From positions 1-33,201 of the IMG/VR virus record IMGVR_UViG_3300035701_000163: 33,201 nt of DNA; one strand, written 5' to 3'. Within the stretch, counting starts at the first letter, position 1, and each line of letters opens with the position of its first letter. This DNA is from a virus. The position numbers and the translations under genes are program-made. This document shows, piece by piece, positions 14,272 through 20,806 of this stretch. The notes under the pieces were generated by a model, which worked only from the letters and a program-made list of their open reading frames with translations, had not been told where the DNA came from and ran no database searches.

Positions 14272-14719
14272 CCTTTAAGTCCTCCTTTTCTTTGTTTAAA
14301 AGTAAAAGTCTATTACCCTTTAGTATAAGATCTTCCATTGTCTGATAACTAGTGTTAAAGAGTATCTTAAAACCTACTTCTTTATCTAAAGTAGCGCAGT
14401 AGATATTCCCCCCACCGTGTTTTGAGGAAGTTAAACCCATTAGGTAGAACCCCTCACCGATGGCATCAATCCAATTTATCCTATACTCCTCATCTTCATG
14501 TTGTATAAACCTATTACCTTCATACCCAGGTTCGAGTACGTAACTCACTTCTCCACCCCCTTTTAAAAAGGCATTAAGATAATTAAGACCTTTAATCTCC
14601 TCATGTGTCCATACCTTTAAACTAAAATGACACTTAAGGTAATCTTTAGCAATTAAAGACCCCTCTTTAGCTAAGGTAAAGATACGGTTTAGCATTTCTT
14701 TTCTTTCCTGAACCAGCAT
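14234..14719 (-). CDS. Hypothetical protein, 161 aa
   Basis: A helical N-terminus (MLVQERKEMLNRIFTLAKEG) is followed by a mixed alpha/beta part with Gly-rich turns (KGGGEVSYV, SSKHGGGNIY) and an acidic C-terminal tail. GGGAGAAAG lies before the ATG, whose A is shared with the stop of the upstream gene (TAATG). No motif or family recognised. The 3' end carries the ribosome-binding site of the small membrane protein gene. Confidence 0.6.
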   Translation of the reverse strand: MLVQERKEMLNRIFTLAKEGSLIAKDYLKCHFSLKVWTHEEIKGLNYLNAFLKGGGEVSYVLEPGYEGNRFIQHEDEEYRINWIDAIGEGFYLMGLTSSKHGGGNIYCATLDKEVGFKILFNTSYQTMEDLILKGNRLLLLNKEKEDLKDESNISITEDQT

Positions 14720-15243
14720 TACTTTCTCCCTTCTAAGGTTAGGATACGCTCTTCGTGGTTCTTTAAAGCATTCTCAACATCTCTCGGAGAGAAGGGTTTG
14801 ATCCTTTTTAAATCCTTCTTAGGTTCTTTTAATAAAGTGAAAAGGTATCTAAGTAGTTCGATCCTCTGCTCTAGGATTGTAGCATCATCAATGTTTTTGT
14901 TAGACTTAAACAGAGTTATCAAAGCCTGTTTATCCTCATTCAATCCATTAGAGTAACCGCTGTGGAAAAGGAGACAGGTACGACTTAAGTTCGAGTAATA
15001 ATTCGACTCTTGAGGTACTTGAGCTATTAACAGGTTTGAAGGAAAGTCCTTAGGTACTAAACCTACCTGCGAGTGGGTGTAAGCACACTTACGGTAGAAC
15101 TGTCCACGAGGCATTTTTGGATACAAGTCTATAAAAGGTTTTAACCTACGGTTTAGGTTAAATTGCTGAGAGAGAAGAGTATCTTTAAGTTCCTTTTCAT
15201 ACTCTTTTTCTTTTTCATTAATAGTTAAAACTGAGTTTGTCAT
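14719..15243 (-). CDS. Hypothetical charged helical protein, 174 aa
   Basis: Highly charged; long N-terminal helix (NEKEKEYEKELKDTLLSQQF), a middle with several aromatics (YPKMPRGQFYRKCAYTHS), and a C-terminal coiled-coil-like stretch (ENALKNHEERILTLEGRK). It overlaps its upstream neighbour by 4 bp (ATGA) and the next gene by 1 bp, so it is part of a coupled run of small early genes. No family recognised. Confidence 0.6.
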   Translation of the reverse strand: MTNSVLTINEKEKEYEKELKDTLLSQQFNLNRRLKPFIDLYPKMPRGQFYRKCAYTHSQVGLVPKDFPSNLLIAQVPQESNYYSNLSRTCLLFHSGYSNGLNEDKQALITLFKSNKNIDDATILEQRIELLRYLFTLLKEPKKDLKRIKPFSPRDVENALKNHEERILTLEGRK

Positions 15244-15497
15244 TCTTTCTTCTCACTTTCTTCCTGTTGTGGATCTTCCTGAGGGAAAAGATCAACCTGA
15301 GTGATTAAAGCATCCTTCTTTGGGATGTTAAACATTATTATTAACATCTTTGGGATGACTTCATCCTTATGGAAGTAAACACCACCTTTTACCCCACCTT
15401 CATCGTAAGTGAAGTGTAAGAGCTTACCATCTGACTTCTTATCAAAATCTGCTGTAACCGCTAGTTTTAACGTTTCATCTTGTTTAAATGTCTTCAT
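15240..15497 (-). CDS. Small acidic hypothetical protein, 85 aa
   Basis: Strand-rich N-terminal two thirds (KLAVTADF, LLHFTYDEGG, GGVYFHKDEV) and a Glu/Gln-rich acidic tail (EDPQQEESEKKE). An acidic tail of this kind is seen in DNA mimics and some single-strand binding proteins, but nothing else supports either. AAAGGAGG lies before the ATG. It overlaps the next gene by 4 bp. Confidence 0.55.
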   Translation of the reverse strand: MKTFKQDETLKLAVTADFDKKSDGKLLHFTYDEGGVKGGVYFHKDEVIPKMLIIMFNIPKKDALITQVDLFPQEDPQQEESEKKE

Positions 15498-15514
15498 CGT
15501 GTTAAGTCCTCCTT

Positions 15515-15817
15515 TTATTTATTTAAATCCATTAAGAAACCATTTCTCATATCTGTTAAAAAGTCAATGAGTTTACTCAACTGGTCATAAGGTGTTGTTT
15601 CAACTTTAATCCACTTACCACCTTCTTCATGATACCTTTGACCCAGACCTACACCAACACCACATCCAAATTGAATGTGACAAGGTGGACACATAATACC
15701 CCAATAACCTTTCTTTGTCTTACCATCGACGAAGTACTTACCAATCCCCCTGTTGCAGAATTCACATCTTTTTGGCGGTATTCCAAACCATTGTTTTGAT
15801 TCTTGTTCTTTTGGCAT
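15515..15817 (-). CDS. Zinc-ribbon protein, 100 aa
   Basis: Two CxxC pairs (CEFC at about 18-21 and CPPC at about 43-46) form a likely zinc ribbon; then FGCGVGVGLGQRYHEEGGKW, a Gly-rich loop. Small zinc-ribbon proteins of this kind are common in phage early regions and may bind nucleic acid or host proteins. AAGGAGG precedes the ATG. It is the first gene after the terminator at 15886-15927, so it depends on read-through or on a promoter not clearly visible in the 140-bp gap. Confidence 0.65.
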   Translation of the reverse strand: MPKEQESKQWFGIPPKRCEFCNRGIGKYFVDGKTKKGYWGIMCPPCHIQFGCGVGVGLGQRYHEEGGKWIKVETTPYDQLSKLIDFLTDMRNGFLMDLNK

Positions 15818-15843
15818 AAAAAGTCCTCCTTGTTTTAATTAAA

Positions 15844-15888
15844 TTTTTTTAATACCTCTTATCTTAACAATAAAAGGTATTAAAAAAA
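15844..15888 (-). promoter_or_regulatory. 14-bp hairpin overlapping the terminator T-run
   Basis: TTTTTTTAATACCT (15844-15857) and AGGTATTAAAAAAA (15875-15888) pair perfectly around a 17-nt loop. The right arm shares the T-run of the neighbouring terminator. In read-through transcripts it would sit at the front of the leader of the zinc-ribbon gene and may protect it or act as a second stop for plus-strand transcription. Confidence 0.45.
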
Positions 15889-15927
15889 TCCATCAGGCCT
15901 TTGTGGGCTCATCAACCTGATGGATTT
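15886..15927 (-). terminator. Intrinsic terminator of the leftward transcript
   Basis: AAATCCATCAGG and CCTGATGGATTT (15886-15897 and 15916-15927) form a 12-bp stem. On the minus strand it is followed by seven T (stem end included), the classic arrangement, 33 bp after the stop of the 98-aa gene. It should limit transcription from the promoter at 16390-16418 into the early operon unless antiterminated. Confidence 0.75.
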
Positions 15928-15959
15928 GCTTAATCAGCTATTTAAGTTAAAAGTTTAAC

Positions 15960-16256
15960 TTACTTTAATTTAAGATATGCATCTATCTCTGCTTCCGTCA
16001 CGGTGATATTTGCTTTCTTTGCCTTCTCCATCATAAGGCGATTCTTCACAGTTAGGCGAGTGTTATATGCCTGATACTTCTTCTTCTGCTCAGGAGTCAT
16101 ATCTGCAACCTTAACACCAGTAGAACCTTTTAACTCACCGGTTTTAATTCTTTCCTTTGTGAGGCGGTTCTTTGCAAGCAATTCCAACGCCTCCTGTAGA
16201 TCCTTCTCCGTAGCCTTCTTAGGATCTATTTTAAACTTATCCAATGTTAATGCCAT
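15960..16256 (-). CDS. Lysine-rich hypothetical protein, 98 aa (paralogue of 17058-17216)
   Basis: Starts MALTLDKFKIDPKKATEKDL; helical and very basic. Its C-terminus (MMEKAKKANITVTEAEIDAY) matches that of the 52-aa protein encoded at 17058-17216 (MQKAKAKGITVTEVEVDAY), so the two are paralogues, the longer one with about 50 extra N-terminal residues. Both genes have similar promoters and both are followed by their own terminator. AAAGGAG lies 8 bp before the ATG. The first protein made from the leftward promoter, next to the origin-like region, is a candidate DNA-binding or host-takeover factor, but the sequence does not show which. Confidence 0.65.
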   Translation of the reverse strand: MALTLDKFKIDPKKATEKDLQEALELLAKNRLTKERIKTGELKGSTGVKVADMTPEQKKKYQAYNTRLTVKNRLMMEKAKKANITVTEAEIDAYLKLK

Positions 16257-16298
16257 TTTACCTTACTCCTTTCTTTGATTTATTTAATTTAGTTGCAA

Positions 16299-16340
16299 CT
16301 AGGTTACTATATAAACTTTAATGTATTGCCCATAATACAC
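16299..16340 (-). CDS. Possible 13-aa leader peptide
   Basis: AAGGAGG (16348-16354) is followed after 7 nt by GTG and 12 further codons, then TAG, encoding MYYGQYIKVYIVT. Four of 13 residues are Tyr. It lies between the leftward promoter and the 98-aa gene and would explain an otherwise idle strong ribosome-binding site. An alternative ATG start in another frame would give only 8 codons. Confidence 0.35.
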   Translation of the reverse strand: MYYGQYIKVYIVT

Positions 16341-16389
16341 CAAAGGACCTCCTTTTTATTTAAATTAAAGTAATAGATTGATTATAGGT

Positions 16390-16418
16390 ATTATAATGTA
16401 TTTATGTGATTAAATCAA
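16390..16418 (-). promoter_or_regulatory. Leftward sigma70-like promoter
   Basis: On the minus strand TTGATT (16413-16418), 17 bp, TATAAT (16390-16395). It would start transcription near 16383, in front of the possible leader peptide and the 98-aa gene. The sequence around and after the -10 box (CATTATAAT, then ATAATCAAT) is repeated at the 17265-17292 promoter. Confidence 0.7.
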
Positions 16419-16568
16419 GCGTTAATTTCATTAATGAATTCAATATGTTATGGGTATCACATTAAAACACGAATGAATTCAACACGTTACAACACAAATT
16501 AAAAACACTAAAAACAAATTAAAAACAAAAAACCCCTAACCTATTGATATAACTAAAAGAAAATATCA

Positions 16569-16806
16569 TTTTAATCGTTTTAATCATTATTCCCCTACCT
16601 ACTACATCTCTTAATCATTTACTTAAAATAAGTTTTTATTTCTTTCTTTCTTTCTTTCTTTCTTAATTAATTAATTAATTAATTTATTTATTTAATTTAT
16701 TTATTTATATATTAAAGAGAAATATATATATATATATATATAACTTATGATGAATAAATGATGGGAAAGGTAGTAGGTATGTCGATAATGATTAAAATGA
16801 TTAAAA
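16569..16806. other. Origin-like region: imperfect inverted repeat around simple-sequence AT tract
   Basis: Arms of 37 bp (16569-16605 and 16770-16806) are inverted copies with 32 of 37 bases identical; the inner 10 bp TACCTACTAC/GTAGTAGGTA are perfect. The 164 bp between them are nearly all simple repeats: TTTC (about 16642-16662), TTAA (about 16663-16684), TTTA (about 16684-16708), then AT (about 16722-16742). This is a good DNA-unwinding element. With gene-free surroundings, divergent promoters and iteron-like motifs it is a candidate replication origin. The stretch 16807-17018 holds no gene; it has small palindromes at 16921-16936 and 16934-16948. Confidence 0.5.
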
Positions 16807-17018
16807 CAAAAAGGTTTCGTTTTAAAATCAATAAGTTACGTCATTTTCGTTTTTAATTTGTTTTAACCCGTTTTAAATACCGCTGCAACCTGTTGATTTC
16901 ACTACAGTTAAAACACAAAAATTCTAACCATAGAATATCATTGATATTTTAATTAACTATAAACAACCAAAGAAAGAAAGCACTAAAGCACTAAAGTAAT
17001 AAGAAAAATAAATAAAAA

Positions 17019-17052
17019 TAAGGCGTTTAGTTATGTAAACCTAAACGCCTTA
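17019..17052 (-). terminator. Terminator after the 52-aa gene
   Basis: TAAGGCGTTTAG (17019-17030) and CTAAACGCCTTA (17041-17052) form a perfect 12-bp stem with a 10-nt loop, 5 bp after the stop of the 52-aa gene. The minus-strand continuation is T-rich (TTTTTATTTATTTTTC). Confidence 0.7.
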
Positions 17053-17057
17053 AGTTA

Positions 17058-17216
17058 TTACGATTTCTTTGCAAGATAAGCATCCACTTCTACTTCCGTT
17101 ACTGTAATACCCTTTGCCTTTGCTTTTTGCATTATCAACGCCTGCTTTGCCCAATACCTCTTCTCCTTCTCCTTTGCTTTCTTATATAATGCAATAATCT
17201 CAACATCTGTCTTCAT
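17058..17216 (-). CDS. Small lysine-rich protein, 52 aa (paralogue of 15960-16256)
   Basis: Starts MKTDVEIIALYKKAKEKEKR with TAGGAGG 9 bp before the ATG. Its last 25 residues share the pattern M-x-K-A-K-x-x-x-I-T-V-T-E-x-E-x-D-A-Y-L with the 98-aa protein at 15960-16256. It has its own promoter (17265-17292) and terminator (17019-17052), so it is a one-gene transcript between the origin-like core and the octamer array. Highly basic and helical; DNA binding is plausible but not shown. Confidence 0.6.
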   Translation of the reverse strand: MKTDVEIIALYKKAKEKEKRYWAKQALIMQKAKAKGITVTEVEVDAYLAKKS

Positions 17217-17246
17217 AAATAAAATCCTCCTAATTGTTTATATAAC

Positions 17247-17260
17247 CATAATTGATTATG
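17247..17260. promoter_or_regulatory. Operator-like palindrome at the 52-aa gene promoter
   Basis: CATAAT-TG-ATTATG is a perfect 6-bp inverted repeat with a 2-bp centre, placed just at or after the expected transcription start of the promoter at 17265-17292. A related but less symmetric ATAATCAAT follows the 16390-16418 promoter. Confidence 0.4.
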
Positions 17261-17264
17261 ATAC

Positions 17265-17292
17265 ATTATAACATAAATGGATTTAATTACAA
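17265..17292 (-). promoter_or_regulatory. Promoter of the 52-aa gene
   Basis: On the minus strand TTGTAA (17287-17292), 16 bp, TATAAT (17265-17270); transcription would start near 17258, about 40 bp before the ATG. It resembles the promoter at 16390-16418 in the -10 region and in the following ATAATCAAT. Confidence 0.65.
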
Positions 17293-17331
17293 CCATTATT
17301 AAATTAAATGAATTCAACAGGTTACCACCAT

Positions 17332-17607
17332 CAGTATATTACAATCAGTATATCACAATCAGTATATCACAATCAGGATATCAGTATATCAGTATATTAC
17401 AATCAGTAAATCAGTAAATCAGTAAATCAGTAAATCAGGCTTTCAGGATATCAGGATATCAGGATATCAGTATATCAGGCTTTCAGTATATCAGTATATC
17501 AAGTATATCAAGTATATCAGGATATCAGGATATCAGTATATCAGTATATCAGGCTTTTACAATCAGGATATCAGGATATTACAATCAGGCTTTCAGGATT
17601 TTACAAT
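17332..17607 (+). repeat. Array of 29 direct octamer repeats with hexamer spacers
   Basis: From 17332 the sequence parses completely into octamers: CAGTATAT (10), CAGGATAT (8), CAGTAAAT (4), CAGGCTTT (4), a 9-mer CAAGTATAT (2) and CAGGATTT (1), with the hexamer YACAAT inserted seven times. All units point the same way. Units run in blocks (four CAGTAAAT in a row at 17404-17435; three CAGGATAT at 17444-17467). Minus-strand TGA in nearly every unit and plus-strand TAA in the CAGTAAAT units argue against a repeat protein. It ends about 110 bp before the terS promoter. A packaging, partition or replication-control site is possible; none is shown. Confidence 0.75.
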
Positions 17608-17669
17608 CCCAAAATCCGAGGAAGGTGTAGTGAGGACGACTTACTTTAAAAAATCTCATTTTTTTAACT

Positions 17670-17696
17670 CATTTGTTTATTTATGATAAGTAAATG
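17670..17696. promoter_or_regulatory. Imperfect palindrome upstream of the terS promoter
   Basis: CATTTGTTTAT (17670-17680) and ATAAGTAAATG (17686-17696) form an inverted repeat (9 of 11 matching), centred about 72 bp upstream of the expected start. It could be an activator or repressor site. The rest of 17608-17719 shows nothing further that I can support. Confidence 0.35.
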
Positions 17697-17719
17697 TTTA
17701 AACCTTTAAATAACTTTGG

Positions 17720-17748
17720 TTGGTTATTTGTTCATTTTACATTATAAT
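17720..17748 (+). promoter_or_regulatory. Rightward promoter of terS and the late unit (leaderless)
   Basis: TTGGTT (17720-17725), 17 bp, TATAAT (17743-17748). The expected start, 7 bp after the -10 box, falls on the A of the terS ATG (17755). Confidence 0.65.
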
Positions 17749-17754
17749 TGCATC

Positions 17755-18204
17755 ATGCCAAACTCTATTTTAGTATCAGATACAGGTCAGGGGGTTTATC
17801 AAGTTAAGAGGAAGAGGGATAAAGTTAGACCTGTAAGTGCAAGATGGAAGTTTGTTCTCTCTTTACACTTAAGTGGGGCTAAGGCAGAGGAGATAAGAAG
17901 TATAACTGGGTATAGTTTAGTTTCTATTAGTAAGATATTAAACCACCCAGGGGTTGTCTTTTTAAGACAGCAGATAATGAGTGATTTGGATAAAGAGTTT
18001 GAGGCACAGTACCGTAAGGTTGTAGCTGCAGTTGACTCCTCTTTAGAACCAGGTAAACCGGATGTGATTAAACTCCAAGGGGCTAAGCTATGGGGGGATT
18101 ATCATAAGAAGTTTCAAAAGGTAGAGGTTAATCAAACTTTAAATGTAACCGCAGAGGATGTTGTCTTTCAGATAATGAATGGCACTTTTAAAGAAGAGGT
18201 TTAG
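17755..18204 (+). CDS. terS: Terminase small subunit
   Basis: 149 residues from the ATG at 17755 (MPNSILVSDTGQGVYQVKRK). A TTG at 17716 in the same frame would read through the promoter and is rejected. Residues about 33-65 form a helix-turn-helix (SGAKAEEIRSITGYSLVSIS), then a basic helix and a C-terminal strand, the usual layout of TerS, which recognises the packaging site and recruits TerL. Its position directly before a 79-aa gene and terL supports this. No Shine-Dalgarno site precedes the ATG, and the promoter places the transcript start at the ATG, so the message looks leaderless. It lies next to the octamer array, a possible packaging site. Confidence 0.7.
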   Translation: MPNSILVSDTGQGVYQVKRKRDKVRPVSARWKFVLSLHLSGAKAEEIRSITGYSLVSISKILNHPGVVFLRQQIMSDLDKEFEAQYRKVVAAVDSSLEPGKPDVIKLQGAKLWGDYHKKFQKVEVNQTLNVTAEDVVFQIMNGTFKEEV

Positions 18205-18208
18205 ATAA

Positions 18209-18448
18209 ATGGCAGATACCAGGCCTGATGATCCTTATGTAGAACAGGAACTAAAAGCAGGTAGAGGTACTAGATTCGTAGCAAGTGCAAGGGTTAAAGC
18301 TTATCTTAAAGAGAAGGGCTTTTTAAACTGTGAGATAAGTTCAGGTGGGGATATAACATATAAAGATGGGAAGGGTAATACGAAAACCCGCTCGAGAAAG
18401 TTCAACCCAACTTGGATAAGAGAAAGTGCCTACGATGCAGGGGAGTAA
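18209..18448 (+). CDS. Small hypothetical protein, 79 aa
   Basis: Starts MADTRPDDPYVEQELKAGRG; strands with many charged residues (ISSGGDITYKDGKGNTKTRS). GAGG lies before the ATG. It sits between terS and terL, 4 bp after the first and 5 bp before the second, and its end carries the terL ribosome-binding site. It may be a packaging accessory protein; no family recognised. Confidence 0.6.
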   Translation: MADTRPDDPYVEQELKAGRGTRFVASARVKAYLKEKGFLNCEISSGGDITYKDGKGNTKTRSRKFNPTWIRESAYDAGE

Positions 18449-18453
18449 AGAAG

Positions 18454-20019
18454 ATGCTAAGCCGCGAAGCTAAGGTAATGCAAGCTCTCTTTTACATTCA
18501 GGATAAACAAGGTCTTACTGTTCCTTTTCTTTTAAACCCATCTCAGTTAGCATATGATAGTGTCAAGACTAAGAAGGATCTAATCCCAAAAGCTAGACAA
18601 AAGGGCTTCTCTACTTATAAAGTAGGAGAGTCAGTTGCTAAGTGTCTTGGTGTGCAAGGTACTCGTGCGGTTCTAATCTCTCACGAAGCAAGTGCAACAC
18701 AAAGACTCTTAGATCGCGCTCAGTTCATCTTAAAACACATTAAAGGTCCACAACCCATTTTAGGTCGTAACTCCCGTAATGAGTTATACTTCCCTAAAAC
18801 CGAGTCAACTTACTACATCGGAACTGCTGGTGCAAAGGCCTTTGGACGTGGGGATACGATCACTGATCTTCATATCTCAGAGTATGCTTGGTGGGAAGGT
18901 GAAGGGTCAAAGCACGTTGCAGGTTTAATGCAGGCCGTTCCAATGGGTGGTAATATCTCTATCGAATCAACAGGTAGGGGTCAGGGGAATGACTTTTATT
19001 ATATGGTTCAACATGCTGAGGAGCTGGGGTATAAGGTCTTTTTTAGATCATGGTGGGAAGATCCTGAGTACTCACTTAAAGCACCTAAAGAGTGGTTTCC
19101 GTATAAGCATGAAGAGTTCTTTGAGAAACTTAGAACCCAACATACACAGTTAACTGAAGATCAACTCTTTTGGTATTACAACAAGTTACTTGAATTCAGA
19201 GGAGACACTCACCTCTTACAACAAGAGTATCCCTCAACTTTACAGGAGTGCTTCCAAGCTACAGGGCATTCAGTTTATAAAGATGTTCCTTATCTTGAGA
19301 ACCCAAAGTATGAAAAAGTTATTTATGAGAATTACAGAGTCTCCTTCTTACAAGGCCACCCCGTTTCAGGATACACTTACATCCTAGGTGGAGACCCTTC
19401 TGGAGGAACTCTAAACGACGATGCTGCCATTGAAGTCCTGTGTCTCGAGACCCTTGAAGAGGTATGTAGCTTCAACTCTAACTCAATAGACCCAGTAGCC
19501 TTTGCCTACTTAATGATAAAGCTAGGATTACGCTTTAACACTGCTTACCTCATCCCCGAGGCAAATAACCACGGAGCAGCGGTTATCCCCATCTTAAGAA
19601 AAGAATACCCCACACAGAAGATCTACAAACGTAACTTAACAGTTAGTAAAACCAATCGCATCCCTTATGGCTTTATAAACAATGAGACCTCAAAACGTGA
19701 AGCTATTGGAGCATCACTTGAATGTATCGAACTGGGTTTAAAGATCTATAACCTCGATACGAAGATAGAACTCGAGAGTATCCAAGAACTCGAAGATAAA
19801 ATCGGAGCGAAGAAAGATAACCTTTGGATGGCACTTTGTTTCGCTTGTATAGGAGTTAAGAAGTACTATCGCCATAAGAAGGACTTAAATCCCATTATAG
19901 TTAAAAAACCACAGTTCGACGGTAAGTTTGTAATAAGTTTTGAAGACATCTTTAACAAGGGTTTGAAAGAAGGACCGTTCTCATACATGAAAGAGAAGCA
20001 ATTACAAGTAAGGAGGTAA
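18454..20019 (+). CDS. terL: Terminase large subunit
   Basis: 521 residues from the ATG at 18454; GGGGAG lies upstream, and an ATG at 18412 would overlap the previous gene. TerL pumps DNA into the head and cuts it. ATPase: ARQKGFST at 47-54 (a Walker A variant of the R-Q-x-G-x-S/T type), and DLHISE at 138-143 (Walker B with E143). Nuclease (RNase H-like): LGGDPSGG with D314, a segment IPEANNHG further on, and DNLWMALCFA near the C-terminus. Both activities look intact. Length is normal. It follows the 79-aa gene and precedes the lysis genes, an order seen in several podovirus-like phages. Confidence 0.92.
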   Translation: MLSREAKVMQALFYIQDKQGLTVPFLLNPSQLAYDSVKTKKDLIPKARQKGFSTYKVGESVAKCLGVQGTRAVLISHEASATQRLLDRAQFILKHIKGPQPILGRNSRNELYFPKTESTYYIGTAGAKAFGRGDTITDLHISEYAWWEGEGSKHVAGLMQAVPMGGNISIESTGRGQGNDFYYMVQHAEELGYKVFFRSWWEDPEYSLKAPKEWFPYKHEEFFEKLRTQHTQLTEDQLFWYYNKLLEFRGDTHLLQQEYPSTLQECFQATGHSVYKDVPYLENPKYEKVIYENYRVSFLQGHPVSGYTYILGGDPSGGTLNDDAAIEVLCLETLEEVCSFNSNSIDPVAFAYLMIKLGLRFNTAYLIPEANNHGAAVIPILRKEYPTQKIYKRNLTVSKTNRIPYGFINNETSKREAIGASLECIELGLKIYNLDTKIELESIQELEDKIGAKKDNLWMALCFACIGVKKYYRHKKDLNPIIVKKPQFDGKFVISFEDIFNKGLKEGPFSYMKEKQLQVRR

Positions 20020-20022
20020 GCA

Positions 20023-20373
20023 GTGTTACTTAAAACGAAGAGGGAATCTGATTATGAAACTAGCAAAGGGTACAAACAAAGGGGTATCTCCTTAACAGCT
20101 TGTATGACTGTCTTCTTAACAGTACTCTTAGGACTGTGTGGATGGCTTTTAAACAACGCTTACACTCAGGTTAAAGTAGATACCGCGGGTAAAGTAGACA
20201 CCTCAACCTTTACTGAGACACAGAAGAATAATGCTAAAGAGCATGAAGTCTTTAAAGAAGATATTAAAGTAATGAAGAGTGACATACATGACATTTATAT
20301 GGTCCTAGTAAAAGGAGAACCCCCAAGTAAGGTAATAAAAGCAAGAGAGAAGAATGGAGGTAAGAAGAAATAA
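20023..20373 (+). CDS. Membrane protein with one span and a coiled coil (lysis accessory, XhlA-like)
   Basis: 116 residues from a GTG start 7 bp after GGAGG. A single hydrophobic span lies at about 22-45 (GISLTACMTVFLTVLLGLCG); the rest is a charged coiled coil (QKNNAKEHEVFKEDIKVMKS) ending in a basic tail. This layout is that of XhlA-like or spanin-like lysis accessory proteins, and the next genes encode holin and lysozyme. Family membership is inference from topology and place. Confidence 0.55.
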   Translation: MLLKTKRESDYETSKGYKQRGISLTACMTVFLTVLLGLCGWLLNNAYTQVKVDTAGKVDTSTFTETQKNNAKEHEVFKEDIKVMKSDIHDIYMVLVKGEPPSKVIKAREKNGGKKK

Positions 20374-20374
20374 T

Positions 20375-20806
20375 ATGTTTACTTTAATCTCAGCACTATT
20401 AGGTTTCCTCGGGGGTCTCGCTCCAGAGTTAATAAAGTTCCTTAAGGATAAACAGGATAAAAAGCATGAACTTAATGTAATGGATAAGCAAGCTGCTATC
20501 CAGTCACAGCTTCACACTGAGAGGCTAGAAGAGATTAACATTCAAGGTGATATCTCAGAAGCAGTTGCTCTTTATAAAAGTGCTGAGACTAAACTCACTG
20601 GGTATAAGTTACTCGATGGGTTGATTGAACTTTATAACTCAGGAGTACGTCCTACTATTACCTATCTTGTAATTGCACTTTACGCAAGTGAGAAGCTAGA
20701 CTTAACTAAATACGACTACACTGAGTTTGACCAAAGTACCTTAATGCTCATCCTAGGATATTGGTTTGGGCAAAGAAGTGCACAAAAGTTCTTTGGTAAG
20801 AAGTAA
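20375..20806 (+). CDS. Holin, three-span type
   Basis: 143 residues from MFTLISALLGFLGGLAPELI at 20375; GGAGGT lies 13-14 bp upstream, longer than usual, and the in-frame ATG at 20354 has no site. Hydrophobic stretches at about 1-20, 95-110 and 123-136 (TITYLVIALYAS; LMLILGYWFG), with charged helices between, resemble the 3TM holin family named for gene-transfer-agent release. It opens the membrane for the lysozyme encoded next; its stop overlaps that gene's ATG (TAATG). Confidence 0.65.
   Translation: MFTLISALLGFLGGLAPELIKFLKDKQDKKHELNVMDKQAAIQSQLHTERLEEINIQGDISEAVALYKSAETKLTGYKLLDGLIELYNSGVRPTITYLVIALYASEKLDLTKYDYTEFDQSTLMLILGYWFGQRSAQKFFGKK

Larger units (their letters stand above)
16433..17324. 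repeat. Iteron-like motif, five dispersed copies
   Basis: Plus-strand copies AATGAATTCAAYANGTTA lie at 16433-16450, 16472-16489 and 17307-17324. Shorter minus-strand copies with the core TCAAYAGGTT lie at 16537-16550 and 16886-16899. They surround the origin-like core. Copies are not tandem, so this is an iteron-like reading only. Confidence 0.45.

Noticed and set aside
17332-17607. CRISPR array
   Set aside because: Units are 8 bp with no unique spacers of 25-40 bp, and no cas1/cas2 genes are present.
17332-17607. Repeat protein gene over the octamer array
   Set aside because: An 8-bp period shifts frame, the minus strand has TGA in nearly every unit and the plus strand has TAA in four units; no start or ribosome-binding site is seen.
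17716-17754. N-terminal extension of TerS from a TTG start
   Set aside because: The extension would be translated through the -35/-10 promoter sequence and lacks a ribosome-binding site.
16257-17754. tRNA or other structured RNA gene in the gene-poor centre
   Set aside because: No cloverleaf with TTCGA-like T-loop or matching acceptor stem was found; the region is too A+T-rich and repetitive.
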